Source: Thermoplasmata archaeon
GTDB taxonomy: Archaea > Thermoplasmatota > Thermoplasmata > Lutacidiplasmatales > UBA184
Assembly: GCA_030040865.1 (NCBI GenBank)
Contig: JASHSX010000013.1
Coordinates: forward strand, 1 to 36,127
DNA length: 36,127 bases
Direction of reading: 5' to 3'
Shown: positions 9,452 through 18,989 of the stretch, in pieces
Layout: each line of letters starts with the position of its first letter
Position numbering within the stretch: the stretch's first letter is position 1
Notes under the pieces: generated by a model
Seen by the model: the letters and a program-made list of their open reading frames with translations, nothing else
The model's database searches: none
Told to the model about the DNA's origin: nothing
Program-made: the position numbers and the translations under genes

Positions 9452-12400
9452 CTTTCTTCTCCCCCTTCGTCCGTCGCCGGGCGGGCCTCGCGGGCCGGAC
9501 GGGTCCGGCGACCGCGCAGGCGCAGCCCAAGGATCGTCGCTCCGACACCCCCGATCGCGGCCGCGGTCACGATCAGGAGCTCCCATCCGCCCAGGGAGAT
9601 AGCGCTCCCCGACGACGGGCTCGTGCCCGGCATCCCTCCGAGCGCGAGGACGACCGAGCCCGTGGACCCGGTGGCGTCCACGCCCTGGCGGAGCGTGACG
9701 TAGCCGAGCGCCGACGCATCGAACGTGTACTGTCCCTCGGGAAGCACGATCCGGAACGTCCCGTTGGCGCTCGAGACGAACGACAGCTGGACGGAGTGGC
9801 CGTCGACGGCGACTCCCTGCACGGTGACCTGGGCCCCGACGATCGGGAGCCCGCTGGTCTGGTCCGCGACGAGCCCGTAGATCGCGGTCTGCGGAGGGAG
9901 AAGGTCGATCGGCAGCGATTGCGCCGCCCCGTCGATCTGGATCGGGAAGGTGACCGGGGCGTACGGAACGGTCGAGCTGGGCGCGGGGACGGCGCGGATC
10001 GACCAGCTCCCGTTCGGCAGTTCGGTCGAGAAGGAACCGTCCGCTGCGCTGGTGGCGAGCGGAACCCAGGTGCCGTTCGCTGCCACGAGTCCGATCGATA
10101 CGTTCGCGAGCCCGGCGCCCGTGTAGCCGTCGGCGACGATACCGCTCACGTCGTAGGTCTGGACCGACAGCAGCAGGTCCCCGAGCGAGGTCGGGGACGA
10201 GACCTCCATCGGTTCCGCGAGCACGGCGAATCCCGGAAGGAAGATCGACAGCACGTACTCCCCCACCGAAGCGGAGAGCTGGAACGAGCCGCTCGCCCCG
10301 GTCTCGGTCGAGAAGGCCGGCGTGCCGTTCACCAGGAGCGCGACGACGGCGCCCCCGAGCGGCGACCCGCCGACGCCGAACGGACCGGAGGCGGTCTCGA
10401 CCCGACCGGAGACCGTGTACGCCACATCCTGGCCGAGCGGCACGAGATCGATCGGGGCGGGCAACGTGACAACGGCTCCCGACAGGACGCCCACGGTCCC
10501 GAAGTCCGTGGCGTACCCAGGAGCGGAGACGATCAGCTGGGAGGCTCCCGCCGGGCCCTGCACCGCGAAAGCACCGGAGGCGTCCGAGAGGCTCTGGGGC
10601 GCGCAGGACGCGCCCGTGGCCGTTCCGCAGAGGAGCACCTGGGCCCCGACCACCGGGTCGCGAGTGGCAGAGTTGACGACCGAACCCTCCACGGTACCGA
10701 ACTCGTTGAGGAAAATAGTCCCGAGATCGAGGCTCTCGCCGGGGGTCAGCACGATTCCGAGCGAGGCGGGCGAGAAGCCCGCGGCGCTGACGTCCATGGT
10801 GTACGTGCCCGGAGGTTCGACGTCGACGATGCGTCCCGCCGAGTCGCTCAACGAGGGCGCGAAGCACGCCCCGGCCGCTGCACAGACCTGGACCTGGGCA
10901 CCGACGATCGGGTAGCCCGCGGGCAACCCGAGCACGAGACCGGAGAACGAGGCGAAGGCGTCCAGGTGGATCGCTCCGGCCAGGTGTTGCCAGCAGTCCG
11001 AACAGAGCTTGAGCTCGGTACCGTTCGAGTCGAAATCGGTCGCGGAGACGTTCACGAACACCGTTCCCGGCGCGGCCGCGACCCAGAAGTCCCCGCTGAT
11101 GTTCGACTCGGCCGACGGACAGATCGTCTCCCCCGGCGAGCACGCGACCACGAGCGCCCCCGAGATCGGCGCGTTCGAGGGGTAACCGATGACCTGCCCG
11201 GCGATCACGCCGTCCCCGGTCAGGTTGACACTGGTCACGTTGGTGAACGCCCCGGGATGCACGTTCAGCGCCAGCACCACGCTCTCGTAGGCGGGGTGGC
11301 TCACTGTGAGGAGATCGTCCTCGCCGGCGGGGGCGTTCTCGAGGAATTGTCCCTCTTCGTTGGTCGGCTGAGGATTCAGGCTCGCCGAGGTGCCGCCCGA
11401 GTTGGTGACGTCGATCTCCGCATTCGGGAGCGGCTGGTGGTTCGCCGCATCCTTCACGCTCGCGAGCACCGGGGTCGAGGAGGAGTTGACCTGGGAGCTC
11501 GCGGTGTAGCCGAACGACTGCAGGACGATCGCGCCGAGGTGGATCCCCGACCCCCCGGCGGCGAACGTGGTCCGGCTCGGGGAGACGTTCAGGTAGAAGG
11601 TGGTGGAATTGAACGGCCCCTCGGAGTCCGCGCTCACCAGCAGCTCGACGTGGTCTCCCGGGGGAGCGGTCGTATTGACCCACCCGTTCTGGTTCCCGAT
11701 GCCCGACGACGCCTCGTAGCTCCCGGAGGTCGCCAGCACCGAGGAGAACACGCCCGGCGTCGGGACCGGCGCTCCGTTCGAGGAGACGACCCGGAACTCA
11801 ACGTATCCGTAGTGCTCGAGATACATGGTCGGCATGGCGATCGACTGACCGGGCTCCCCGGCCGAGCTGTTGTCGTAGTAGGCGGCGCCGCTCACGTAGG
11901 CGTTCGGCGTCGTCGCGAGCACCTGGATGAGGTGACTCCCGTCGTGGTCGGGGTCGCCCGTATAGGGCGACGCGAACAGCACGTAGTACCCCTGAGCGCT
12001 GGCCGGACCGCTCGCCGTGCCGCCCCGGGTGCCCGGTCCGCCGACCTGGATGCTCACGGGAGCGTAGCGGACGCCCTGCCCGTTGCCCATCGTCTGGTCC
12101 ATGACGTAGCCGCTGTACGACGAGAAGTCGCCCATCTGGAACGTGGCGATCGACTGTCCCGAGACGTTGACGCCCACGATCGTATAGCCGAAGACGAACC
12201 CACCGCCTCCCGTGTACGGTCCCCCCCCGAGCCCGATCGCGCTCACGTTCATCGGTCCGAGGCTCGGCGACTGGACACGATAGTACCCGGTCCCGTTGAG
12301 GTAGGTCGACTCGACGGGCTGTTGGGAGCAGACGAAGACGCCGGAGGCCGTGCATACGGTGACCTGCGCCGGCGGAGCGAGGTCGAAGTGCCCCACGGGG

Positions 12401-15330
12401 GTTGCGATGTCGAACCACGGGGTGGAGGTGACGTTGCCGGAGATCCACGGCAGCGGTTCCAAGGGCAGGACTCCCACGTCTACCGCCAACGCGACGGAGG
12501 CGTTGATGAACTCCGAGAACGGTTCGTAGCCGGGCACGGAGAGGTTCAGGTAGAAGAGGCCGGACGGGATTGACTGGTTGAAGAATCCTCCGGTGTTCGC
12601 CCCCGAGGAGAAACCGACCCCGCCGATCGCGCCGGGGCTCGTGAGCACGAACTCCGTCGCCTGCACCGCCACCCCCCACCCGGTGGAGGCGTCGACGACC
12701 CGCCCGGTGAGCCAAGCGCCCCCCGCGTTCGAAGCGGACGACGGCGCCGAAGCCGCACTCGCCGAAGCGTCCGAGGCGGTCGAATTCGCGTTCGCCCCGA
12801 CCGGCTGGAGGACGATCGGCGGAAGGACCGTCGTCTCGTTGGACGTCACGTTCGCCCAGGTCCAGTCGGTCGAGTAGCCGGACGCGGTGACCTCGATCTT
12901 GTACGTGGATCCGGGCAGCCAGCCTCCCGGGAGGAGTCCCAGGTACTGGCCCCCGGTCGAGACCCGGCCCGATCCGAGGATCGTCTCACACACCAGCTGG
13001 GCGGTGATCGGACACACGCTCGCGTGGGCGTCGAGGATCGGCTGTCCCTCCGGGTCGAGGACGAGACCGGTCAGCGTGCCGAGGGGCGTGAGAAAGATCG
13101 GTCCCACCGACGTCGTCCCCTCGCTCGAAACGTTCGCCCAGACCGTGTTGGGCGCATACCCCGATGCCGAGACGGTGATGTACCCCCACCCGGGGGGCCC
13201 CGGGACATCGAAGGTACCGTTGATCAGCGTCACGTTCGAGAAACAATTGAGCCCGTCCAGGGGGCAGATCTCCAGGGACGCGAACGGGACCGGCTCGGTG
13301 CCGCCCGCCTCCTCCACCAGTCCTGAGACCATCACCGAGCCGGTGAGATTGATCGATTGGACGTGTTCGTTGTTGGCGGTCGAGAGCGCCAGCGGGAACT
13401 GCTTCGTGTCGCAGCATAACGACTCGGTGCTGGCCCAGGTGGTGTTCGAAGCGGACTCGGCGCCGGACGCCTCGATCTGGACGGGTCCGGGGGGAGCCGG
13501 CACGCAGAACGCCGTCGCCGTGTCCACGTACGGGGAACAGTCGAACGCGCTCAGTTGGTCGACGTACGAATAGGAGACTCCCGGGGACACGGTGTAGCTC
13601 GTCGACGTGGCGGTGACGACGAACCCTCCGGGGGGCGCCTCGTTGGTACCTTGAAGGTAGACGTTGCCCGCGATGTACGTGCCGACGGGCATGGACGCGT
13701 TCACGTACGTCGTCTCGTACGGCGTCACATTGGCCCACGCCGTCGTCGGATAGACCGGGAGGTCCCCCGGTATCGGCCAGGTGGGATACGGCGGATCACA
13801 GAACGGTGTGTAGTCGGGCGTGATCAGGATGTAGTTCTGGAGCGGCAACGCGGCGAGCTCACCCGGCTCTCCGACCTGCTGGCACCCGCCCGAGATGCAG
13901 TTGGAGATGCTCGTGTTGATGACGACCTCGGTGTTCTGGATGACACCGGCCACGATCGTGCCGACCTTGTAGCCGTCCGCGCTGCAGACGCTTGCGCGCC
14001 AAAGTCCGGTGTGGAAGTCGTTCTCGAGCGACGTGACGTTCGCCTGGTCTTGCGGGTTCGAAGCGTCGTAGTCGAGACTGACGGTGAGCTGGACGGTACC
14101 CGGGGGAGTGAGGTAGAAGGCACCGAGGTTCACGACCTGGCCCGGATTCTCCTTGGCGACGAAACCGATCGACTGGGTGAGCTGGACGTATCCCTCCGCC
14201 TGGAGGATGATGTAGTCGTTGCCGGGAGGGCCGAAGGCGCTCAGTTCGCCGGTCTGGCTGGCGGCGCCCTGTTCGGCGCATTGGCCGCTGATCGAGCTGC
14301 ACACTTGGAGCGAGGCCCAGCTGCCCGAGATCAACTGCCGCGTGGCGGCGTCGTAGATGGAGGCCCGGAACGAGTCGTACGCCTCAAGGTAGATCGTGCC
14401 CAGATCCACCGAGGCCCCGGGCGTCGCATTCACCCAGGTGAAATTACCCTGAAAGGCGTAGAACGGCGACTGGAACTGGACCGTCGAGGGGACCGGCGGC
14501 ACCGCCGCGGTGAAGCTCCCGTTCTCCGTCGTCGTCCCGATCGGGGTGCCGACCTGCGTGTCGTTCAACGACGCCGAGGAGACGACCACCCCGGGGACCG
14601 GCTGAGGTATCGGAGTGTCGGTCATCACATAGCCGGTGATCGTCGCCTCGTGGACCAGGTAGGTCGTCCCGGAATAGGTCGTCGAATCGTTGGCGACCGT
14701 GGCGTACGACGTGTTGGACAGGTAGTAGTTCGCGGTGAAGACCAGGTAGTCGGTCCCCACCGGCGCGACCACGTTGAAATACCCGGTCGCGGAGGAGCTT
14801 CCGGCCACGCAGATCTGCGGGGAGCAGAGTTCCCCGCTGAGCGAGTACGCCTGCACGGCAATGCCGGAGAGTCCGAGGCGCTGCCCGATCGAGTTCGCGA
14901 CCGACGTGTTGACGAAGCCGCTGAGGCGCCCCGTGAGCTCGCTCTCGTCCTTCGTGAGGCGCGCGCTTGCCGCGGCCCGGGTCGCGTTCTCTTGGGCGGC
15001 TTCGGCCCGGAGCGCGCTCGTGACGGTCAGGTTGTGGAACTCCTCGGCCTGGGCGAGTTGCGGCGAGTTGCTGTAGACGCCCGTGGGATGCGCGCCGGGG
15101 AGCGCCGAGGAGGAGACCGGGGCACTCGGGACGGACGGGGCGGGCGCGAGCGGCGACACCGAACCGGCGCTGCCGGTCGAGGTCACGAACTCCCCGGACG
15201 GCACCGCGCTCAGCAGCATCGCCGCAGCGATCCCTACGATCGCGGCCACTTCGAACGCCATCGACCGCTCCCACCGAACCGAGGCGACCGTCCCACCCGA
15301 GGAAGAATTGTGGGAACGGAAGGCCCCCAT
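9448..15330 (-). CDS. Giant surface protein with tandem carboxypeptidase-regulatory-like repeats
   Basis: 1960 residues from ATG 15330; an in-frame TTG two codons upstream and an ATG at 15261 are alternatives. Residues around 24-45 (MAFEVAAIVGIAAAMLLS) are the signal core. The body is roughly 15 or more repeats of 80-100 residues of the carboxypeptidase-D regulatory/Cna-B-like type, for example 'GTVEGSVVNSATRDPVVGAQV' and 'IYGLVADQTSGLPIVGAQV', many ending 'YxxxVSAxGY'. Many repeats carry a close Cys pair such as VCPITAQLVC, suggesting a disulphide-closed hairpin. The C-terminus has a helix (WELLIVTAAAIGGVGATILGL) and a basic tail. Such repeats form rigid rods, so this is likely a cell-surface stalk, adhesin or S-layer-like component. 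It is the first gene of the run and overlaps the next gene by four bases (ATGA). Confidence 0.88.
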   Translation of the reverse strand: MGAFRSHNSSSGGTVASVRWERSMAFEVAAIVGIAAAMLLSAVPSGEFVTSTGSAGSVSPLAPAPSVPSAPVSSSALPGAHPTGVYSNSPQLAQAEEFHNLTVTSALRAEAAQENATRAAASARLTKDESELTGRLSGFVNTSVANSIGQRLGLSGIAVQAYSLSGELCSPQICVAGSSSATGYFNVVAPVGTDYLVFTANYYLSNTSYATVANDSTTYSGTTYLVHEATITGYVMTDTPIPQPVPGVVVSSASLNDTQVGTPIGTTTENGSFTAAVPPVPSTVQFQSPFYAFQGNFTWVNATPGASVDLGTIYLEAYDSFRASIYDAATRQLISGSWASLQVCSSISGQCAEQGAASQTGELSAFGPPGNDYIILQAEGYVQLTQSIGFVAKENPGQVVNLGAFYLTPPGTVQLTVSLDYDASNPQDQANVTSLENDFHTGLWRASVCSADGYKVGTIVAGVIQNTEVVINTSISNCISGGCQQVGEPGELAALPLQNYILITPDYTPFCDPPYPTWPIPGDLPVYPTTAWANVTPYETTYVNASMPVGTYIAGNVYLQGTNEAPPGGFVVTATSTSYTVSPGVSYSYVDQLSAFDCSPYVDTATAFCVPAPPGPVQIEASGAESASNTTWASTESLCCDTKQFPLALSTANNEHVQSINLTGSVMVSGLVEEAGGTEPVPFASLEICPLDGLNCFSNVTLINGTFDVPGPPGWGYITVSASGYAPNTVWANVSSEGTTSVGPIFLTPLGTLTGLVLDPEGQPILDAHASVCPITAQLVCETILGSGRVSTGGQYLGLLPGGWLPGSTYKIEVTASGYSTDWTWANVTSNETTVLPPIVLQPVGANANSTASDASASAASAPSSASNAGGAWLTGRVVDASTGWGVAVQATEFVLTSPGAIGGVGFSSGANTGGFFNQSIPSGLFYLNLSVPGYEPFSEFINASVALAVDVGVLPLEPLPWISGNVTSTPWFDIATPVGHFDLAPPAQVTVCTASGVFVCSQQPVESTYLNGTGYYRVQSPSLGPMNVSAIGLGGGPYTGGGGFVFGYTIVGVNVSGQSIATFQMGDFSSYSGYVMDQTMGNGQGVRYAPVSIQVGGPGTRGGTASGPASAQGYYVLFASPYTGDPDHDGSHLIQVLATTPNAYVSGAAYYDNSSAGEPGQSIAMPTMYLEHYGYVEFRVVSSNGAPVPTPGVFSSVLATSGSYEASSGIGNQNGWVNTTAPPGDHVELLVSADSEGPFNSTTFYLNVSPSRTTFAAGGSGIHLGAIVLQSFGYTASSQVNSSSTPVLASVKDAANHQPLPNAEIDVTNSGGTSASLNPQPTNEEGQFLENAPAGEDDLLTVSHPAYESVVLALNVHPGAFTNVTSVNLTGDGVIAGQVIGYPSNAPISGALVVACSPGETICPSAESNISGDFWVAAAPGTVFVNVSATDFDSNGTELKLCSDCWQHLAGAIHLDAFASFSGLVLGLPAGYPIVGAQVQVCAAAGACFAPSLSDSAGRIVDVEPPGTYTMDVSAAGFSPASLGIVLTPGESLDLGTIFLNEFGTVEGSVVNSATRDPVVGAQVLLCGTATGASCAPQSLSDASGAFAVQGPAGASQLIVSAPGYATDFGTVGVLSGAVVTLPAPIDLVPLGQDVAYTVSGRVETASGPFGVGGSPLGGAVVALLVNGTPAFSTETGASGSFQLSASVGEYVLSIFLPGFAVLAEPMEVSSPTSLGDLLLSVQTYDVSGIVADGYTGAGLANVSIGLVAANGTWVPLATSAADGSFSTELPNGSWSIRAVPAPSSTVPYAPVTFPIQIDGAAQSLPIDLLPPQTAIYGLVADQTSGLPIVGAQVTVQGVAVDGHSVQLSFVSSANGTFRIVLPEGQYTFDASALGYVTLRQGVDATGSTGSVVLALGGMPGTSPSSGSAISLGGWELLIVTAAAIGGVGATILGLRLRGRRTRPAREARPATDEGGEER

Positions 15331-15424
15331 GGTCAACAGCGGGCGCTTCGACCACTCGGGTCCCCGCGTGGCGGGTGGACACCCCGATGAGGCCAGACGG
15401 GCATCCTCGGTTCCACACTGCGAT

Positions 15425-15434
15425 GGTACATAAG
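15425..15434 (-). promoter_or_regulatory. Possible TATA box for the surface operon
   Basis: The minus strand reads ACCTTATGTACC in an otherwise GC-rich context. A transcript would start near 15400 and have a leader of about 70 bases before ATG 15330. No strong BRE is seen, so this is a weak call. Confidence 0.25.
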
Positions 15435-15721
15435 GTCTGCGAAATCCGGGCGAGCGAGACCTCGACTCTGGGCAGACTGATGACTATCCCAACGGGAAAT
15501 TGGCACAGTGTTCGTGACCTCGAGCGGAGCGGCCATGGGACCTCGCCGGTGGCTCCGGGAACGGGAACCCCGTAGAATCCCGTTCGGAAATTCCGACCTG
15601 GGATACGGGCGCCACCCTCGGCGGGAGCCGGACCGGCTCCGAGCCCCGTCGCGACGTTCAGCGAGCGACCTAGCGGACCGCTCTCGGCGAGTTCGGACCG
15701 CGGTTTTCCGGAGACTCCCCT

Positions 15722-15738
15722 TGTCGAACCGTTCGACA
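15722..15738. repeat. Perfect 8-bp inverted repeat with one-base centre
   Basis: TGTCGAAC-C-GTTCGACA is a perfect palindrome lying between the propeller gene and the surface operon. It could be an operator for a dimeric regulator. One such repeat is expected about every 65 kb by chance, so its position is the main argument. Confidence 0.4.
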
Positions 15739-15909
15739 GAACGGGAAAAACTTGGCGTTCAGTAGTTGGGTTCCCGGGGCACCGCCCCACGGTTCGAGGC
15801 CGGGTCAGAGTCGCGTGCCGACGGTCGCAAGATCGAGGGAGTCGACGGGGACGTGGTGTCCGATCGGTCCGCTTCCCGCCGTTCCGTTCCCTCGGGAGCC
15901 CGGCCGACG

Positions 15910-18900
15910 TTAGGGAGGCTCGGTATCCTGAGAGGGAGGAGCGGTTTTCGGGCCGGTCGGGTCGCCGCTGGCGGGGCTCCGACGCGGGGGAGGTCCGCGC
16001 GGAGCCGAGCGGCTCCGGTTTCGAAGGACGAGCGCGATCACGATGACGGCCACGAGAACCCCGAATCCGGCGTACGCGAGCAGGGCCGAGGGCCCGAGCC
16101 AGGGCTGCGAGGTCCCCGACCCGGACGACGAGGTGGTGAAGCTCACGGCCTCACTCAGCGACTGGTCCGAGACGGTGACGGTACCCGAGACCGGCAGACC
16201 GACGAAACCGGACGGCCCCTGAACGGCGTAGGAGAAGTCTCCCTCCGGCTCGACGAACAGCACGGAACTCGTCGACGAGTCGTGGCTGACCCCGGCGAGC
16301 GTCACCGACCAGTTGGCGCCGGGCGGAAGCCCGGATTCCACGAACGTGACGTAGTACTCGATGAGCTTGAACGAGATGTTCTCGGCGATGGCCCCGCCCT
16401 GCACGGTGAGCGATCCCGAGGACGGATCGCAACCGTAGCCCGAGATCGGGGCCACGACGTAGAGGTAGGTACCGTTCGGAAGATCCCAAAGGACGGAGCT
16501 CGACGTGGACTGGTTGCTGGTCCCGTTGAGCGTCACCGACCAGGCGACTCCCGGTTGGAGACCCGACTCTTGGAAGACCACGGGGTACTCGGTGGCCGTG
16601 ACGCGGACGAAATCGACCAGGATCGAGACCCGGCTCCCGGTCACGGAGAACCCGGCCGCAGCCGGGCTCGGGCGGTACCCCGACACAGTGCCGATGGTAT
16701 AGTCGTACGAGCCGTTCAGTTCCGAGAAGGCGACCGAGGAGCCCGTGCTCGCCGAGCGGGAGTCGTTCACGGTCACGGACCAGCTCGTCCCGCCTGGTAG
16801 CCCGGATTCGTTGAAGTCGACGTCGTACGTCTCGTTCGAGCGGAACTGGAGGATCGAAACGGTGCCGTTGACGGAGTTCGCCACGTAGAGCGCGCCGGTG
16901 TCCGGGTCGTAGGCCGCAGCGTTCGGGCCGGCTCCGACCGAGAGGGTGGCGAACGTTCCCCCGGAGCTCGCGTTCAGCGCGGTGATCGATCCCGAGAGGT
17001 AGTCGGCGACCACGACCTCGTCCTTGTTCGGCACGGCCGTCGCAGCGGCCGGACCGGCGCCGACCTTGGCCGTGGAGAGGACGGTGTCGTCGACCGTCGA
17101 CAGGACGGAGACCGTGTTGGAGCCGTTGTTCGCCACGAACGCCTCCTGGAGGCCAGGCATGACGGCCACCGCGTCGGGGGAAAGCCCCACGTCCACGTAC
17201 GGCCCCGGGGAACCGGTGGCCGCGTCGAGCACGCTGATTTGGTTCGTCGTGTCGTCGGCCGTGAGGACTTCCTGGTCCGAGGTGTCGACCGCGAGGCCCA
17301 CGGGGAACTCTTCGGCGGCGATCCCTCCGCCGACGACCACGTTCCGGGTGTCGTTGATGACCGCGACGGAGGCACTGCTGTTCCCCCCGACGAACACCTC
17401 GCCCAACTGGGGGTCGTATCCCAGAGCAAGCGGAGAGTCATCCACCGCGATATTCGCAGTCACCGTGTCGGAGGCGTCATTGATGACGCTGACCGTATCG
17501 GAACCCGAGTTCGCTACGAAGATCTCGTGCTGCCCCGCATCGTAGACAACGCCGACGGGAAGGGACCCGACGGCGACCCGGGCCACGATCGCGTTCGAGG
17601 CGTCCGAGACGACGTCGACCACTCCCGCGGCCTCGTCCGAGACGAACAGCTGGTGCGTCCCCGCGTCGAAGGCGATGCCGGCCGGCTTTGCCCACAAGGA
17701 GATGTTGGCCACCACCCGGTCCGTAGTGTCGGAGATCACGGACACGAAGCCGGTGGCGCGGCTCACGATCCAGACCTGGCTCCGTCCGCTCACGTACACG
17801 ATGCCGAACGCGTCGTTCCCGGCGACGACCGAGGCGACCGATTTGTCGGTCGTCGCGGAGACCACGGTCACGTTGTCCGACCCGATATTGGTCACGAAGA
17901 TCTCGGACTCGCCCGAGTCGTAGGCAAGTCCCGTCGGGGCCGACCCCACGGCGATCTTTGCGACGACGGCGTACGTTTGCGCGTCGATCGCCCAGACGGA
18001 GCTCGACCCGGAGTTCGCGACGAAGATCTCCTGCAGCGTGGGATCGTAACCGATGCCGTACGGCTGGTCGCCGACCGGTATCGTCTGAACCACTTGGAAG
18101 TCGGTGTCGTTGATCACCGACACGAGGTTCGTTCCCCAATCCGTGACGAACACCTCCCCGAGCTGCGGGTCGTAGGCGAGGGCGAACGGTGTGCTCCCTG
18201 CCCCGAGCGGGATGTTCGCGAGAATCGCGTTCGTCGTGGCCGAGATGATCGTCACCTCCCCCGCGTCGTCGTCCGCGACGAAGACCTCCCCCTGACCGCT
18301 GTCGTAGAGCAGCGCCGGGCAGCCGCTCTGGTCGGGCGTCGGGAGCGCCGCCACGACCTGGCCCGAGGCGGCGCGGATCACCTGGATCTCGTTCGACCAG
18401 TCGGCGCCCACGAACCACTCGTTCTGCACGGGGTCGAACGCGAGCCCGAGGGGGTGCTGCCCGGTGGGTATCTGGGCAACGACCGCGTCGGTGGTGTCCG
18501 AGATTTCGCTCAGGGCGTTCGAGTACTGATCGCCGACCACGACCACTCCGGTGTCGGGGTCGTACGCGGCGAAGTACGGAGTGATCCCGTTGGGAGACGA
18601 GAAATTGCCGGGGATATCCGTACCGTTGCTGAGGACCAGCGTGTTCGCCACGTACGGGGCCTCGAGCCCGACCGGGCCACCGAGGGGAGTGGCAGCCGCC
18701 CGACCAGTAACCGGGCCCGGGTGGGAGGACTCCGGCGCCGCATCGATGGTCGGGACAGACCCTCCGCTGCGGAGGGGGGATACCGGGAGTGCACCGACCA
18801 GGGATGAGACCGAGCCTGAGACGAGAAATACGATCGCAAGGACGAGGGCCGCCACGAGGGTTGGGACCGACCCACAGGTACGGGAGCGAGAAGATCCTCG

Positions 18901-18936
18901 TCGGTCGCCACGCGAGCGTCGGGCTGATGGTACCAT
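15910..18936 (-). CDS. Secreted double beta-propeller (YVTN repeats) with three ESGL modules and a C-terminal anchor
   Basis: 1008 residues from ATG 18936. A basic start and hydrophobic core (LVAALVLAIVFLVSG) form a signal peptide. From about residue 120 to 705 there are 14 repeats of about 42 residues with the pattern 'LAYDPxxGEVFVxNxGSxxVSVIxxxTxxVVAxIxVGxxP', the YVTN-type propeller unit. Fourteen blades fit two seven-bladed propellers. Three modules of about 80 residues follow, each beginning like 'VxFxESGLPxGxxWSVTLNG'. A C-terminal helix (LLAYAGFGVLVAVIVIALVL) and an Arg/Pro-rich tail anchor it. Such proteins are exposed on archaeal surfaces and may bind ligands or partners; no enzyme motif is seen. 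It is separated from the surface operon by 579 bases and has its own TATA-like box. Confidence 0.9.
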   Translation of the reverse strand: MVPSARRSRGDRRGSSRSRTCGSVPTLVAALVLAIVFLVSGSVSSLVGALPVSPLRSGGSVPTIDAAPESSHPGPVTGRAAATPLGGPVGLEAPYVANTLVLSNGTDIPGNFSSPNGITPYFAAYDPDTGVVVVGDQYSNALSEISDTTDAVVAQIPTGQHPLGLAFDPVQNEWFVGADWSNEIQVIRAASGQVVAALPTPDQSGCPALLYDSGQGEVFVADDDAGEVTIISATTNAILANIPLGAGSTPFALAYDPQLGEVFVTDWGTNLVSVINDTDFQVVQTIPVGDQPYGIGYDPTLQEIFVANSGSSSVWAIDAQTYAVVAKIAVGSAPTGLAYDSGESEIFVTNIGSDNVTVVSATTDKSVASVVAGNDAFGIVYVSGRSQVWIVSRATGFVSVISDTTDRVVANISLWAKPAGIAFDAGTHQLFVSDEAAGVVDVVSDASNAIVARVAVGSLPVGVVYDAGQHEIFVANSGSDTVSVINDASDTVTANIAVDDSPLALGYDPQLGEVFVGGNSSASVAVINDTRNVVVGGGIAAEEFPVGLAVDTSDQEVLTADDTTNQISVLDAATGSPGPYVDVGLSPDAVAVMPGLQEAFVANNGSNTVSVLSTVDDTVLSTAKVGAGPAAATAVPNKDEVVVADYLSGSITALNASSGGTFATLSVGAGPNAAAYDPDTGALYVANSVNGTVSILQFRSNETYDVDFNESGLPGGTSWSVTVNDSRSASTGSSVAFSELNGSYDYTIGTVSGYRPSPAAAGFSVTGSRVSILVDFVRVTATEYPVVFQESGLQPGVAWSVTLNGTSNQSTSSSVLWDLPNGTYLYVVAPISGYGCDPSSGSLTVQGGAIAENISFKLIEYYVTFVESGLPPGANWSVTLAGVSHDSSTSSVLFVEPEGDFSYAVQGPSGFVGLPVSGTVTVSDQSLSEAVSFTTSSSGSGTSQPWLGPSALLAYAGFGVLVAVIVIALVLRNRSRSAPRGPPPRRSPASGDPTGPKTAPPSQDTEPP

Positions 18937-18980
18937 CCTAGCGGTAGCTCCCGAGTGAGTCGTCTCGAACGTCTAGTCCC

Positions 18981-18989
18981 TTTTATCGC
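18981..18989 (-). promoter_or_regulatory. TATA box of the propeller gene
   Basis: The minus strand reads GCGATAAAAGGG, centred about 49 bases before ATG 18936. The predicted transcript start near 18958 gives a leader of about 22 bases that contains GGGAG, a possible ribosome site. Confidence 0.5.

Larger units (their letters stand above)
15331..15909. other. Intergenic region (579 bp) upstream of the surface operon
   Basis: I see no convincing gene here; ORFs crossing it lack recognisable domains and run into antisense of real genes. It must hold the promoter of the giant surface-protein run. Visible elements are a weak TATA-like CTTATGTA (minus strand), a 17-bp palindrome at 15722-15738, and a minus-strand T5 tract at 15746-15750 that could help end transcription of the gene stopping at 15910. 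The functional roles are inference. Confidence 0.5.

Noticed and set aside
9265-12573. 1102-residue plus-strand ORF (and similar long plus-strand ORFs at 2983-5370, 13555-15390, 17239-18807 and 27953-29683)
   Set aside because: All are antisense shadows of clear minus-strand secreted-protein genes and show the same Arg/Asp/His-rich bias.
16860-18580. Regular repeats about 126 bp apart, as a CRISPR or satellite array
   Set aside because: The repeat is at protein level (14 propeller blades); the DNA copies differ too much and are in one reading frame.
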